The translations under genes were made by a program, and so were the position numbers. Below, piece by piece: positions 48,385 through 60,475 of a stretch of 64,000 bases of DNA. Location of the stretch: positions 10,891,135-10,955,134 of the forward strand of contig OU452202.1 of NCBI GenBank assembly GCA_911728435.2. The letters run 5' to 3'. Under the pieces are notes generated by a model. It had not been told where the DNA came from. It saw nothing but the letters and a program-made list of their open reading frames with translations, and ran no database searches. Position 1 is the stretch's first letter. The number at the start of each line of letters is the position of its first letter. Source of the stretch: Apoderus coryli (lineage: Eukaryota > Arthropoda > Insecta > Coleoptera > Attelabidae).

Positions 48385-48535
48385 AAATCATCGAAAATGA
48401 AAACTTTTTTAATAGAGGAGAAGGAGCAAATAAACGAAGCCTTTAGAAGCATTACACCAGGTTAATGTTGTTGAAGGATTTAAGAAAAGGATTCAAATGA
48501 GTCCAATCATTTTGAACATTTATTGTATAATTTAT
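48385..48535 (+). pseudogene. Possible mariner-type transposase C-terminal fragment
   Basis: Pieces read FLIEEKEQINEAFRSITPG and, in a shifted frame, VVEGFKKRIQM. 'I..AF..IT......V...F..R...C' is a common end of mariner-type transposases. Short and frameshifted. Confidence 0.45.
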
Positions 48536-48607
48536 CAGTATTTATGTATATCTTGTTATTTAATTTAAGTTAAAAATATATTATTTATTTATTATGTTAT
48601 TGTTTAA

Positions 48608-49461
48608 CACATTGAATGCCGTATGTACCCAATATGGATACATGAAGCACAATGTTTCAAGGACTACACGTATCCACCTCGGATACAAACTGGTTTTTAT
48701 ATTTCTAGCCGTATGTATCCGTGTTACATGCAGGCTTTGCACGTGTTGTTATGGGACCTTTTATATAGTGGCCTGGACAACCCAAAAAACTGCTTGGCCT
48801 GCGGGTTTTGTTTCTGTTTTTCTTTTTTTGCTAGAGCGGACTTTATAAGTGGTTTATTTAAAAAAATAAAACGGAACACGTAGTCCTAAGTTAGGAGTAA
48901 TCTTTCAAGCACCAAAACATTCGTCGACTTCAAAAAAACACTATAAGCAATAATATTTTTCACACGCGACGTGATCTAAATTTTATTTCCATCACTTTTT
49001 TTTTGTAACAGTTAAATATCGACCCTATTTTTCTGCCAGAACCTTGACTTTCTTGTAAATAATGTTGTGCAGCAGCTTGAAGATTCGCTTCAATAGGTGT
49101 TGCATTTCTTCTAAATAATTTTTTTTTGGCATTTTGATTTCCTGGTGTAATTTTTTTAGTACTGCAGTACCCGCTAGCAGTTTCATTGCCAATTTTTGGT
49201 ACCATTTTTGGTCCTCATCTCAACGATGTATGTAAATTTATGGTTTCATTTGTATCTGCGTTGGAGGCACGTGGGTATAATATGCAAAAATGATAAATTG
49301 GCCACGTGTATCCAACGTGGATACATTTTTAAAACCATGTTTCTAGAGCATCTAAATTTTTCTTACATAATTTTTGTTGTATTTTGACTTTAACAAAATA
49401 ATATTTTATTAGAAAATTCTGAAAAAAATGGCCATTGGAGACAAATTTTTTGCTCAACGTG
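48608..49461. mobile_element. piggyBac-type MITE with TTAA duplication
   Basis: Ends CACATTGAATGCC and its inverted match CTCAACGTG lie directly inside TTAA (48604-48607 and 49462-49465), the piggyBac target. Subterminal imperfect palindromes of the form GTATCC-N5-GGATAC occur at 48625, 48670 and 49308. The frames inside (48594-48883 plus, 48960-49205 minus) show no piggyBac domain, so the element is non-autonomous. Confidence 0.65.
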
Positions 49462-49477
49462 TTAAATATATGGTTTG

Positions 49478-50659
49478 TCAAATTCTCATAGCTGAGTTGA
49501 CAAATATTATAATTTTGAAAAATTCTTCCTATTTCTACCAATATGTGCTTTATCCATGCAAAATTAAAAATATACATATTTATAGGAAAACCTTATAGTG
49601 ATTAATAGATAATTAATTTCATCAAATACAGGGTGGTCTACATGAAATTAACAGGTTCAATTAAAAATTCGCCTAATATTATGAATATGTGCATTTCCCA
49701 CGAAACGTCAAGACTTATACATAGGAAAGTATTATAGTATTTGACAGATAATTACTTTGTGCATCTAATTTTTACCTCATATACCAGGTGTTCTATTTGA
49801 AATAAACAAGTTATTTCGAATTAAACTTTACGTTCATATAACAACTTATATTATTTATTTATTATTATAGTCCTACTTTCAGATTGAGCACGCCCAACTC
49901 TAATGTTCTTAGTCAAAGTCCAGTTTTTTATATGTGTAATTGTTATAATTCAGTTTCTAGTAGTTCTGAAGCTGATCTGTTCAGTGATTCCATTGGACAA
50001 ATAATCCAAATGTTTAATGCTTAGTTTTTATTTGTGATTTGTGAATATTGATTTCCTCTTTCTTCTCTTTTAAGAGAATTCTTAATCTTCTTAAATTTAA
50101 TTTATTTTTATATTTGTATTATTATTATCATATTTTATTATTATTTTTATTTTTAATTGAAGTATCTTATTACTTAGTTTTAGGTATATGTATTATGTTG
50201 AATGTATTTATAATTTTTGTTTCCTGTTAGTGGGCCAATGGCCTGTTGGATGAATAAATATTATTATTATTGGACACCCGTATTTAGTATTGGGTTTTTT
50301 TTTATATTTGGCGTAACAATTGATGAGTGGGTATTTTTCTCAGCCTAGACTGGCTTAAAAAGAACAAACGAATAGGTGTGCATTTTTTCATTCAAATTAT
50401 GTTTATATTTTTATAAAAATTAAAATATTTAAAGAACTGTCAGGTATAGGTGAGATGTACTTTAATGAAAGTTGGCTTCATTTTAACGGGGAATCTAAAA
50501 ATATATTCATATACAGGACATTCCATTTAAAAAACCAGAACTATGGTTCATTTCTTATATTTGGGACACCCTGTATAAATTCACAATATTTCTAACAAAT
50601 CATTTTTATAGAACCCATGAATAAAACTTTTAGGAAATTAAATAGTTTAGCCACACTAT
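49478..50659 (-). mobile_element. R1 Tc1/mariner-like element, copy d (split by a LINE)
   Basis: Minus-strand copy from CAAATTCTCATAGCTGAG to AAATAGTTTAGCCACACTAT, matching copy b. It is interrupted at 49858-50268. Both terminal repeats and the transposase N-terminus are missing. Confidence 0.75.
49858..50268 (+). pseudogene. LINE-G: 3' end of a non-LTR retrotransposon inside R1d
   Basis: The insert ends GGCCAATGGCCTGTTGGATG, AATAAAT and an (ATT)n tail, a standard LINE 3' terminus. Its upstream part keeps a 52-codon open frame (49869-50024) ending LFSDSIGQIIQMFNA and stop, the type of C-terminus seen in jockey/CR1-like LINEs. The copy is about 400 bp, strongly 5'-truncated as expected of target-primed insertion. 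Confidence 0.7.
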
Positions 50660-53251
50660 ATAAGTATATAGAAATTTCATGACCAAAACAAATTTAACTT
50701 AGTGTTATACTGCAAATGTATATTTCGATTAAAAGTTCTGACGGTCACCCTATTAAATTGTATTATCATTTGTTGCACAAACTGCAAAGTAAACCAATAT
50801 TTAACTTTAAACATAATTACGTTAATTCCGGTTTAACAATACAAACATCACAAAAGGTTTCACTATACACACGAGGTATATAGATTGTATGGCTGTGTAT
50901 TGGTTTGTAAATCCTAAGAAGCTTATGTCCCAGTTTTCATTATAATTTTAAATGAAATAACATTTCCAAAATGACAAATACCGTGAATGATAAGCAACTA
51001 TAGATACATTATGTTAATCCTAATGTATCCCAAAATTGTTTATTAAACTAAATATAATAATTATTATCAATGAAAACCATTCCGAAATTTTGAAACAGTA
51101 ATATAGGCAAAATACATCACAAATAAATTATGGGCTATTTTTTATAGCGGGTGTCCCACCGGGAAAGGATTCGATCGATTATGGAGAAAAAGAAAAGAAA
51201 ATTACGATCGTCGAAAATACTTTTAATATTTCAGCGTAAACCAAAGTTAGCAGAATTTCAAGACAATAATGCATCATTTTTAAAATAATCATGCTCTGAT
51301 TTTTCCTCAGTTTCCTCTTAAGTACTTACATCTTTCCTGATGCAGTTATTATGTTGAAAGGCATACAACGTAGCAGGTGTGTAAAAAGACAAGAGGAAAT
51401 ATCGGTGTTGGCAATTTTCCTTTATATTTAGGTTCTCACTTTATCACGTAGCGAAATGAGGTAAGATAAGCCGTTTCGACTTTTCCCCTCAAACGATATA
51501 ACGTATGAATATCTGATATGAATAAAATATGGGGTTGTAGGCAACTTGACAAATTTTTGTCTCCCCCAGAATTTGCTGGTAGTTCGTTTTTCTGTTATGA
51601 ACAATAAAGTATCTCAAAAAAGGAAATTGTGTTGTTCATTTTTTGAATATAAGACGTGGAATTGTTTTACTATATTTTATTTGTTAAAGCCATAAAATAT
51701 TAAACATAAACTTTCCTGTTATATGTTTGCTTCGAAGAAGGCAAAGAACTTTTATAATAGCCATTACGGACTCGCAAGTTGACGCAGGAAGTGATATAAA
51801 ACTTAATTATTATTCTATTGCCAAATTAATTACACGGTATCGTCCTTTGATTAGCAGATTTTTCTTAATAAAGTTGGTTTCTTTCAGAAAATTTAATTCA
51901 AACTACTTTGTCCAAACTTTGGTGCTTTATTCAAGAAATAATAACTTTCAATTTTGTCTTCCGCGAATGGCATGTGCAAATAAATAATTTGTTGACTAAC
52001 AATTTTGCTTAAAAACAACATGGAAATCAATAATGAAGTCATCACTTGGCTTCAAGTACTTAACGATATGCATCTATGAAAAAAAAAAAACATTAATTGG
52101 GGGTATAGTCGCTGTCAGCTCATGCCAATATTTTGAACAACGCCAGTGTATTTCCGATTATGTGCAACGAACGAGCATGCAGATATTTTTGGTATTAATA
52201 AGCACAAATTTTCTTTATGAATTTTACTTACATTATGAATCGCTAAAATCAGCCAGTAACGGAACTTTATTCTTGCAACATATTATAGCAGTTACTTTGT
52301 AAATTGATACATAAGCGTAGATTCGACACTACATGTGTCAATATGCCGTGCGAACTAGGCTCCATATTATAAGAGCAATTAAATTTATGTTTAAAGCATA
52401 TTAAAATAATATCTGCCAGCGTATAAGGGAGACTTTTTAAAAAAATCGTGTTTGGCAGAAGGCAGTAGCTAATTCCTTCCTCGCCTGTCTATAAAGTAAA
52501 ACACTCTAATGTACTCAATAGCAGTCACGTGCTGTACTCGATAGGGCAAGACGGTAATAGTGGGATGTTTTTTTTTTAGTATTGAAAAGTTAATATATTT
52601 TTATGTTATATTTCAAGTTAGTTTTGATACGAGAGTATACGAGGAGTTGTCAATAGATATTTTACAAGGCTTATAAGTTTTTGTTTGTCCAAAAATATAT
52701 TATAATTTATTTTTTTACTCTTTTCAATAATTATGAAGTAGTTATTAAAATCTCGTTTAAATTACCTTTCCTCATGATTATTTTAATTGTTGGATTGTTT
52801 TGACACTCAAAGTTCTTACTTCATTTATTTTAATTGTTTTTTGCTCTTAGTTGTTTTTTTTATTTTGTGCATTTTTTAGTGTTATACATATGTATAATAA
52901 TAATAATAAAAGCTATTTATTTATCCGGCATTTACTTACGTATTTCTTAACTATTCTAAAAGGTTGCGCATTTTACCCCTTTTACTTAATTATTTAATTT
53001 TAAATAACAACTAATAATAATACTTAGTTCCTGTGTTGTTTTTATGACGTAATTTATTTAAGTTCTATTTTTGTTTGTGTTTTAATTTTTAAATCATAAA
53101 ATGAATTTTTAAAGTTTATAATTTTTTTATTTGCCTGCGATAGCTACATAAGATTTTAAAATAATAAAAAAATGTGTTTCCACTCACTTGTTCGTGACAG
53201 ACTGATTTCTTTATTTATGTAACTCGCCTCTAAGTTTGTTAGATTGCTTGC
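50660..53251. other. No gene recognised; R3 fragment at 51147-51189
   Basis: 51147-51189 (minus) carries GTGTCCCACCGGGAAAGGAT and TCGATCGATTATGGAGAAA, the end of the R3 repeat. A LINE-like 3' tail (TAATAATAATAAAAGC, about 52893) may mark another minus-strand retroelement. The frames at 51727-51987 and 52033-52302 match nothing I know. Confidence 0.45.
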
Positions 53252-53287
53252 AACTAAAGATGGAGATTTAAATCTCCGAAACATGTC
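53252..53287 (+). ncRNA. Hammerhead-like motif 5 (stem II strong, core altered)
   Basis: CTAAAGATG, then the perfect stem GGAGATTTAAATCTCC, then GAAACATGTC. The second half of the core and stem II match the other motifs, but CTGATGA has become CTAAAGA, so it should be inactive. Confidence 0.35.
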
Positions 53288-53290
53288 TCG

Positions 53291-53869
53291 CTTTAATTAA
53301 AATTACATGGAATAAAAGTATGTAAATAAAAACAATTACAAATTTATTATTTTTATTCCTCACCATATTGTAACAAGTTTTTAATTTTATTTGACCTTTT
53401 TTATTTAAATTCTAAAGATTAGTAGCAATGTTATAATAAAAGAAGTAATAAAAACATATTTACTATTATTTGGGTGTTTTGTTACTAAAAATTAATATCA
53501 CGTACCTATTTAAACCTTAATTAGATATTAAAATATTCTTGACCGATCAGGAATAAAAGTTCCTGTGTTATTGAGGAGAAATTTTCTTACATATATATCA
53601 ATAGATTTCAAGCTTTGTAAGTTAGATCAAACTGAACATAAATACCTACATTTTGGATTCAATCGACCGAAAGGTTTATATACGTATAACACCCCGTAAA
53701 ATAAAATAATAAAATACTTAAAATTAATTTTAGTTATTTAACATTTAAATCTGTCGGAACATTATCAAAATATTTTGGACTGGTATATAGGCATTCAACA
53801 CACAACGTTTGTTATGAATGACAAATACACTTTACTGTAGCCTAAAGATATTCACGTCCCCAGTAGGTA
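53291..53869. other. No gene recognised
   Basis: AT-rich; no structure found. Confidence 0.4.
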
Positions 53870-54499
53870 CAGGGTGGTTTGATAGGAAACACCGTTTTCT
53901 AGAGGAATTAGAAGAAAACTAACCTGCATGTCACGAGGTCGATTTTCAAACGAAATCAAATGCCGAAAACCGCACTTCCATATCTTGAACTGTTTAAAAC
54001 ATACAGGGTGGTTTTGACTTTTGTGCATTTTTACCTTACCCCTGTAACTTATTTATTTGTGATTATTTTTTGTTTCTGTGAAAACATTCGCAAGGTACTT
54101 TTTTGAGAGCAATCCAGTGGTGTCCCTAGTTTTTTTTTAAAGACTGGTGTTGAAAGTTTGACATAAACTTGTAATTTTTCTTATGGACTACCCTATACAA
54201 TTTTTGCATATTCGTTTTAGAAATTAAATTATCTTTCCAAATATATATAATACTTGCCACATATCTTTTGAAACTTTTGTTTTATTAATGCTTTCAAATT
54301 ATGTTAGATGCGTCTTTGAAAATTTATCTTGAAAAAAAAAACAATATCAAATTTTAATTAATTTAATCAATTTAATAAAAAACAACAAGAACAAAGAGTA
54401 TATAATTTAATAAAGCAAAAATATTTATTACAACAGGTGTTCAAATTGAATACCATTTAAATTGAAGCATATTTTATTTCGCTTGTCAACATTATTAAC

Positions 54500-55414
54500 A
54501 GCATTGATTAATTCATATCGCACTGCTGCTTCCAACGCATCTCGCTTATGTGAGGTCTCTTATTCTTCCCCAAAGGTAAAAATCCAGAGGCGTTAAATCG
54601 GGGGACCTTGCCGGCCAATGAATAGGGCCCCGGTTGCCAAGCCAATTGTCCCCAAATTGTTGGTTTAAAAATGTCCTCATAATCTGTGCGTTATGACACG
54701 GCGCCCCGTCTTGTTGGAAGTATACCTACGTTTTCAATTTCCGTTAATGGCAAATCATCAATAACTGGTTCAACAAATTCCCGTAATATTTCCAGATATT
54801 GCGCTGCTCTAAGGCTACCCTCAAAGATATAGGGACCAATAAGCCTTCCTCTGAAAATACCGACCCAAACGTTAAAGCTGTATCGGCCCTGATTCTGTGT
54901 CTCCATCGTAATATGTGGATTTTCCAAAGTCCAATTTGTAGGAATTGTATCTGTTGAAAATACCAGCGCTGCTTATGCACGCTTCATCAGTCCATAAAAT
55001 GTTCTGCGCTACATTCCGGTTTTCGGCATATTTTCTCAAATACCATTAGCAGAAGTCGAGCCTGTGGGTCATTTGGTTGCAGCTTGTGAATCTTTCTCAC
55101 TCTATAGGGTTTGAATTTATTGTTTTTCAGTATTTTCAAAGCAGTAGTTTTTGGTATACATGTATTCAACTGCATTTTACGTAATGGAAGGTTTGTCCGA
55201 TTTTGAATTTCCCCTAAAACAGTTATTTCTTTTACTGCTCTGTTCCTATTTCGAGCTTGGTATGTTCTTGGTCTTGGTTTTTGGAAAACAAATCCCGAAA
55301 AAGTTGGCTTCTTTCAGGGTACAGGTTAAAATAAAGATTACTGGCGGCCTGACCATCTTCATGTGATTCCCAATAACACTTTAACATGTCATATTTTTCG
55401 TAGTTCTCATACAT
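54500..55414 (-). pseudogene. mariner-type transposase of M3, frameshifted
   Basis: N-terminus MYENYEKYDMLKCYWESHED (first helix-turn-helix), then CIPKTTALKILKNNKFKPYR (second). First catalytic Asp in WTDEACISSAGI (about 54980); then GRYSFNVWVGIFRGRLIGPY and YLEILREFVEPVIDDLP. The second Asp region survives only in shifted pieces (expected 'QQDGAP', seen as PTRRGAV / HNAQI). The third Asp box reads WPARSPDLTPLDFYLWG in another frame near 54600. At least three frameshifts. Unlike the M2 copy, the third catalytic Asp is preserved. Confidence 0.8.
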
Positions 55415-55639
55415 ATTATTTAAAAAACAGGAAAACGTTGTTTCAGTTCAATGCTTGGATTTGAATGAAAAGATACTAATTGTTTGACAGCGACTGTTGG
55501 TTACTAAAGTTACTTCGCTATGTTTTTGCAGCATGTCACGCCAAATTTTCACAGACGCATCTAACATTATTGGAAAACATTAATAAAACAAAAGTTTCCA
55601 AAGATAAGTGGCAAGTATTTATATATTTGGAAAGATAAT

Positions 55640-56887
55640 AGAAATAGAAATATATATTTGTCAAAAAATTAAAAATACTTTGTAGACAGGTAAACAAAAC
55701 ATAAGAATACATACAGGTACATCGTCAAATAAATAAATCAATTAAGATACTTAAAGTAAATTAATTAAGTAAATATTCTACAGTTCAATATATTATATAC
55801 AAAACAGACAATACAAATTACTATCCAGTGTGTGAATCGCTCAAAAATTAATGCACATTTTTTTCTAACAAATACGTCTTTAGAGCTTTACGGAATCGAG
55901 GAAGGGATGATAGCAATTTGATTTCCATTGGCAGATGGTTGTGCGTTTTTTTTTGCATTGTATATAATCGATCTTTGATTAATTCGGAGGATGGGGCTGG
56001 CAGATAAAGATCATGTTCGGCGTTTCTAAGGAGATAGTTATGGAATGGTCTTTCAGAGACATCTGACAGGTGTTTGCGGATTAAGCAGACCGATTCCAAT
56101 ATGAATAAGGAAGGTAGTGTTAGTATTTTAAATTTTCGGAAGAAGTCCTAGCAATGGGCTCTATAGTGCAATCTCAGAGAGTATCGAATAGCTCTTTTTT
56201 GTAAGTAATCTAAAAATACGCCCCCTGTGGAACTCCACAATCCATCGGCCTGCAAGAAGACATAACCGCATTGACCCTCACACACTGATTTCTGTTGCTA
56301 AGGTACGACTTAAACCATCCCAGTGGAAACCCCCCGAATTCCGTAGTGCTGTATCTTGTTAATTAGGATGTTATGACTTACACAGTCGAATGCTTTGGAG
56401 AAATCACAGAAAATTGATGCTGTAAAGTGGAGATTGTTCAAGTTGGAGTAAACATTGGTGAATACGGAGAATATAGCATCATTAGTGCATTTGTTAGCTA
56501 AAAATCCAAATTGGTGGCTAGTTAATACTTCATATTTGTGATAGAAGTCTCCTTTTAACCAGTCTTTCAATGATCTTGGATAGAGTAGATAGAAGTGCAA
56601 TTGGACGATAGTTTGAAGCTTGATCCTTATCGCCGCCCTTGTGCAGATGAATTATTATAGATGTCTTAAGGCATTGTGGAAAAATTCCATTTTGGAATGA
56701 CTTGTTAATTAGATCTGTGAAAACGATTAATGTACATTCCGGTAGATTAGACAACATTTTCAAAGTCAGATGACACCTTGTTTTTGATGTCTTTAATTGT
56801 ACTGCAAAGCTCTGGAGTTGCAGGAAGAAACTATGTATATTCTCATTGGTATTTGAAAGATATGAGAGCGGTTCCTGGGAGGGGAAT
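55640..56887 (-). pseudogene. LINE-F: non-LTR retrotransposon lacking the YADD region, inserted in M3
   Basis: Minus strand: [20 protein letters not shown] (about 56590-56640), [40 protein letters not shown] (about 56390), [15 protein letters not shown] and CGVPQGA (about 56230). The text then jumps directly to LQKRAIRYSLRL and ESVCLIRKHLSDVSERPFHN, ending FRKALKTYLLEKNVH and stop at 55848. The segment with YADD (about 200 residues) has been deleted, so the copy is inactive. It splits the right arm of M3, so it arrived after that element. Confidence 0.85.
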
Positions 56888-57231
56888 TTAACTTCTAAAA
56901 CGAATATGTAAAACTATACAGGGTTGTCCATAAGAAAAATTACAAGTTTATGTCATAGTCTCAACGCCAGTCTTTAAAAAATAACTAGAGATACCGCTGG
57001 ATTCCTCTCAAAAAAGTGCATTGCGAATGTTTTCACAAAACAAAAAATAATCATAAATAAATAAGTTACAGTGGTAGGTTCAAAATGAACAAAAGTCAAA
57101 ACCACCGTGTATCTTTTAAACGGTTCAAGATATCGAGGTGCGGCTTTCGGCATTTGATTTCGTTTGAAAATTCTAACTCCTCTAGAAATCGGTGTTTCCT
57201 ATCAAAAGTGTCCAATTTGGACCACCCTGTA

Positions 57232-58453
57232 CAATACAATTTTATTTTATTTATTTTAATGATTAGGTTTAAATTATATATAGCGGCCTTCGTAATGCCG
57301 TATTCTGATATTAGTGTTTATAACAAACTTTATTTTTAATTTATCAGAAACACCTTACCACGTAACATGAAGTAAAGAGTGTGTATACGTAGTTTCAACA
57401 AAAACTATAATAATATCCCAGACTTGGAACTTGGCACACCAGAAAATATTACTTATGTTTCCAGTAATACTGCCATTTCGCCACATCTGCTGCACGACAT
57501 ACCTTTTCCTTTAAGTATTTTATGTGTTTCCCGCGGTAATTCTTGGAATAAAATAAGTTAGTCCCTTGTTGTTCGGACATTTAAAATATGTCACAGAAGT
57601 TGTGGTATATTTTGCTACAAAATGGTCGACCAACTATAAGTTATAGCCATATTTCCAAGTCGCACGTTATAGCATTATTTGTTGGGGTATAATTAAGGGG
57701 AGACAACCATCTGCACCACAGTTTATTCAAGAAATAAGAAACAAACTCCTGGTATTATTTTTGTGCCAGTGTCGCTTTCAATTGCAGGAACTGCTGGAAG
57801 CTTTATTCGAACTTCAACCAAATCAATCAATTATTTTTACGAATTAGAATAATCGAACCGCTTAAACATTACACTTTAGTATCCATTTACAGTTTAAGCT
57901 CCGTCGTAACAATTAGATTTAAGACCGAATGCCATAGTGGGAATGCTTTTCACCAACTTATTTATAGAAGCAACTTTTTGAAAGACCCATTTATGTTATT
58001 CCTAATATCTAACTATTTAGTTATCTAGTGGAATGTCTAAATGCTGCCCTGCCTTTTCGGCTGTTGGTGAGATCTCATTTAGTGCACCTTGCCTGGTCCT
58101 TTCTTTTGAGAGTCAGGTTATATGAAAGGTATAATGTGATTTATATACTTTATGTACATTCATTTTCTCACTTCTGGATTACATGATTTCCAAAGGGACA
58201 CAATACGGTGCAAAGCGACACTGTAAATAAATGACCTTCGCCAACTTGGAAGCAACTTTTTCCTGTTTTTCTTCGTCATTCACGGTTGGAAAGAGGCGTA
58301 ATTGATTCAGTTTGTGATATGGACAAAGTGCGTCGTTATTCAACTATAAAAATTACTTTAATTGTGAAATGGCTGAAGTGGTAATTGCAAAATTAATTTG
58401 CTTAGTAAAAAAGCACTCTAAGAGTAAATTAAAATATAGGTATCTAAAATTGT
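57232..58453. other. No gene recognised
   Basis: AT-rich; frames at 57085-57561 are shadows or chance. Confidence 0.45.
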
Positions 58454-58849
58454 TACAACAGTTTTGATGTGGCATAACTTTTTTATTTTTGATTCTATTT
58501 CATGATTTTTTTTTCACTCGTCGATAGATCGATTCATTAGGATTGCGGTGCACTTTACCCTGATAAAATTTTGGTTGCTTCAATGTTTATATACCAGGGT
58601 AAGCCAAATGATGTTTTTAGTGGGAAATTTAAAACATCCTGTGTGACAAACATGCAAAACATCCTTGTTACAACATGATTTACGATAAAGCTGGATGTGT
58701 TCCGAGCATTTCGTTTGTAAAAAGATCTGGCTATCTCGTTTATATTATGAGCTACGCATTTTTAAATGATACACTGTATTTTTCATAAGATGGGCCCAAC
58801 CCAACCCTCCAAAGCCTGAATTAATTATTTTTCTAAAAAATAATTTTTT

Positions 58850-59960
58850 GTGCAATATATGTAGGCTTTTGGGTAACTCAAAAATAAGTAAAAAGCATAA
58901 ATAAAAATTTATTTGGAAACCGGAAAATATAAAAAACTACATATAACTGAAACTGGAAAAGCACATTTAAAAAGTAACTGAACGAAATATTTTAAAACAT
59001 GGTATGCAGAGACCAACATTACATTTTTAACAGCATGTTCTGACAATAGAATTACAGACTTCTCCTGCACATCTCCAACGCTTATCATACAGCTATTACG
59101 AAGTGGTCCGTATGATCATATCGCACATCATCAGATACTCTGTTTCCAGAAGTACTAAATCTGGATAAAGATGTTCGTCCAGGTCCTCTTGGTGGATTTT
59201 TATATCGATTTAGATATGCAGTAACTAATTCTCGTCAAAACTCGCGTTTTGTTAGTTTGTTTCCTGCTTGCTTGTACATAATCCATGAATTATGAAGTGC
59301 AGTGTCCATTAAAATGGAGCAATACCACATTCTTTCCTCTTTTGTTGTGAAACTGATAATAATATGGTTCTGGTTGTGTAGCGATATTACAGTCAATATC
59401 TCCATCAACCCATTTGAAAGTGAGTTTGGGTGTTTTTTGTAGCGGTTGGTCATATTTGACTTCTTTAGCGTTAATTTCCTGTACTACTTTCTCTTCTTCT
59501 TCGTACAAGGGTTGTCCAAATATTCGTTGGTTATTTTCCAGGACGATTTCTGCTGCCGCTGATAATTGATTCCTTCCTACATTGTCGAATAAACCACCTT
59601 CATCTTCTTCAGCAGAGTCTTCATCAGTGAGTTCTGAAGCCTCTGGTGGAGTTTATAAAAATTTTAGTTACACCTGATGCAGCTATTTCGTCATCATCGT
59701 CTTCTAACATACCCAAAGCCTGCTGAAGATCAAAACCTCTCCTGAAAAAAAAAAAACATCTTAAAAACCTATCGGCAACACAACAAAATACCTCTGTATC
59801 CAAAAAACTATGATTCTATAAATATATTATATATTCTACACTGTGACTAAATCTTCTTGTAAGCATCGTTACATATGTAAACCACTTAGTATTTTGTTTA
59901 GAAAAATAAAACTAACTTACCCCCATCTGATGTCCATTTTTCTTGAAAAAATATATCTCG
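58850..59960 (-). pseudogene. piggyBac-derived transposase with catalytic core deleted
   Basis: Minus strand from ATG at about 59939: MDIRWG then a GTAAGT donor. Next comes an acidic N-terminus (FDLQQALGMLEDDDDEIAAS, then ELTDEDSAEEDEGGLFDNVG) and a linker VVQEINAKEVKYDQPLQKTP, KLTFKWVDGDIDC. At about 59340 it jumps to the C-terminal part: SILMDTALHNSWIMYKQAGN, AYLNRYKNPPRGPGRTSLSR, NRVSDDVRYDHTDHFVIAV. Two stops follow, and in a shifted frame KRWRCAGEVCNS.....CC, the cysteine-rich end of piggyBac. The three catalytic Asp of the DDE_Tnp_1_7 core lay in the deleted middle. Frameshift near 59650. It sits inside the Tc1-like element; its TTAA ends were not located with confidence. Confidence 0.75.
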
Positions 59961-60019
59961 GTCACCAAAATGCACTTGTTACTTTACTAAAATGAAATGT
60001 TCGCAGACCGCTTACTTGA

Positions 60020-60185
60020 CTGCCCAGATCTTAACCCCATTCAGCATTTTTGGGATGAAGCTCACGTTAGCATTAAATGAAGAATATGAAGCTATTCCCC
60101 AAAAAATGTTTATCAATCTCATTGATTATAAGTCTTCAGGTTGTCATTGCGATGGATAGGACGCAATTGAAGCGCTATACAGCAG
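60020..60185 (+). pseudogene. Tc1-type transposase C-terminal fragment
   Basis: DCPDLNPIQHFWDEAHVSIK carries the 'SPDLNPIE..W' box with the third catalytic region. After a stop and a +1 shift follows EEYEAIPQKMFINLIDYKSS. This is the usual end of Tc1 transposases, directly before the right inverted repeat, as expected for orientation. Confidence 0.75.
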
Positions 60186-60475
60186 GTCTAACCGTCTTCA
60201 TATGGTATGAAAATTGCGTAGCGCATAAGAGAAACGAGAGAGCCAGATTCCTTAATAAACAAAATGCTCGGAACCCTTCTAGCTTTATCGTAAATCATGT
60301 TGCAAGAAGAATGATTTGCATGTTTGTCCCACAGGTATATAAACATTCAGGCCACCAAAATTTTATTAGGGCAAAGTGTAGGGCAATCGTAATGAATCGT
60401 TCTATCGTCCAGTGAAAAAAATCATGAAATAAAATCAAAAATAAAAAAAAGTTCTGCCACATCAAAACTGTTATA

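Larger units (their letters stand above)
53870..57229 (-). mobile_element. mariner-like element M3 with about 470-bp TIRs, split by LINE-F
   Basis: Ends CAGGGTGGTTTGATAGGAAA and a diverged complement (57200-57229), flanked by TA (53868-53869, 57230-57231). The left arm reaches to about 54340. The right arm is in two pieces, 56888-57229 and about 55545-55639, separated by LINE-F. Putting the pieces together restores the left arm order (CATATTCGTTTTAGAARTTAA, then ATCTTTCCAAATATA). A frameshifted transposase gene lies between the arms on the minus strand. Confidence 0.8.
58456..60473 (+). mobile_element. Tc1-like element with about 260-310-bp TIRs and a nested piggyBac
   Basis: Ends YAACAGTTTTGATGTGGCA and complement lie inside TA (58454-58455, 60474-60475). 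Arms 58456-58770 and about 60205-60473 are inverted copies; shared text includes CTTTATCGTAAATCATGTTG and TAATGAATCG.TCTATCG. The right arm lacks about 50 bp present on the left. The end of a Tc1 transposase gene is next to the right arm; the rest has been replaced by a minus-strand piggyBac-derived sequence. Confidence 0.8.

Noticed and set aside
51727..52302. Two plus-strand frames of 86 and 89 codons
   Set aside because: No domain, no repeats, no context; probably chance.
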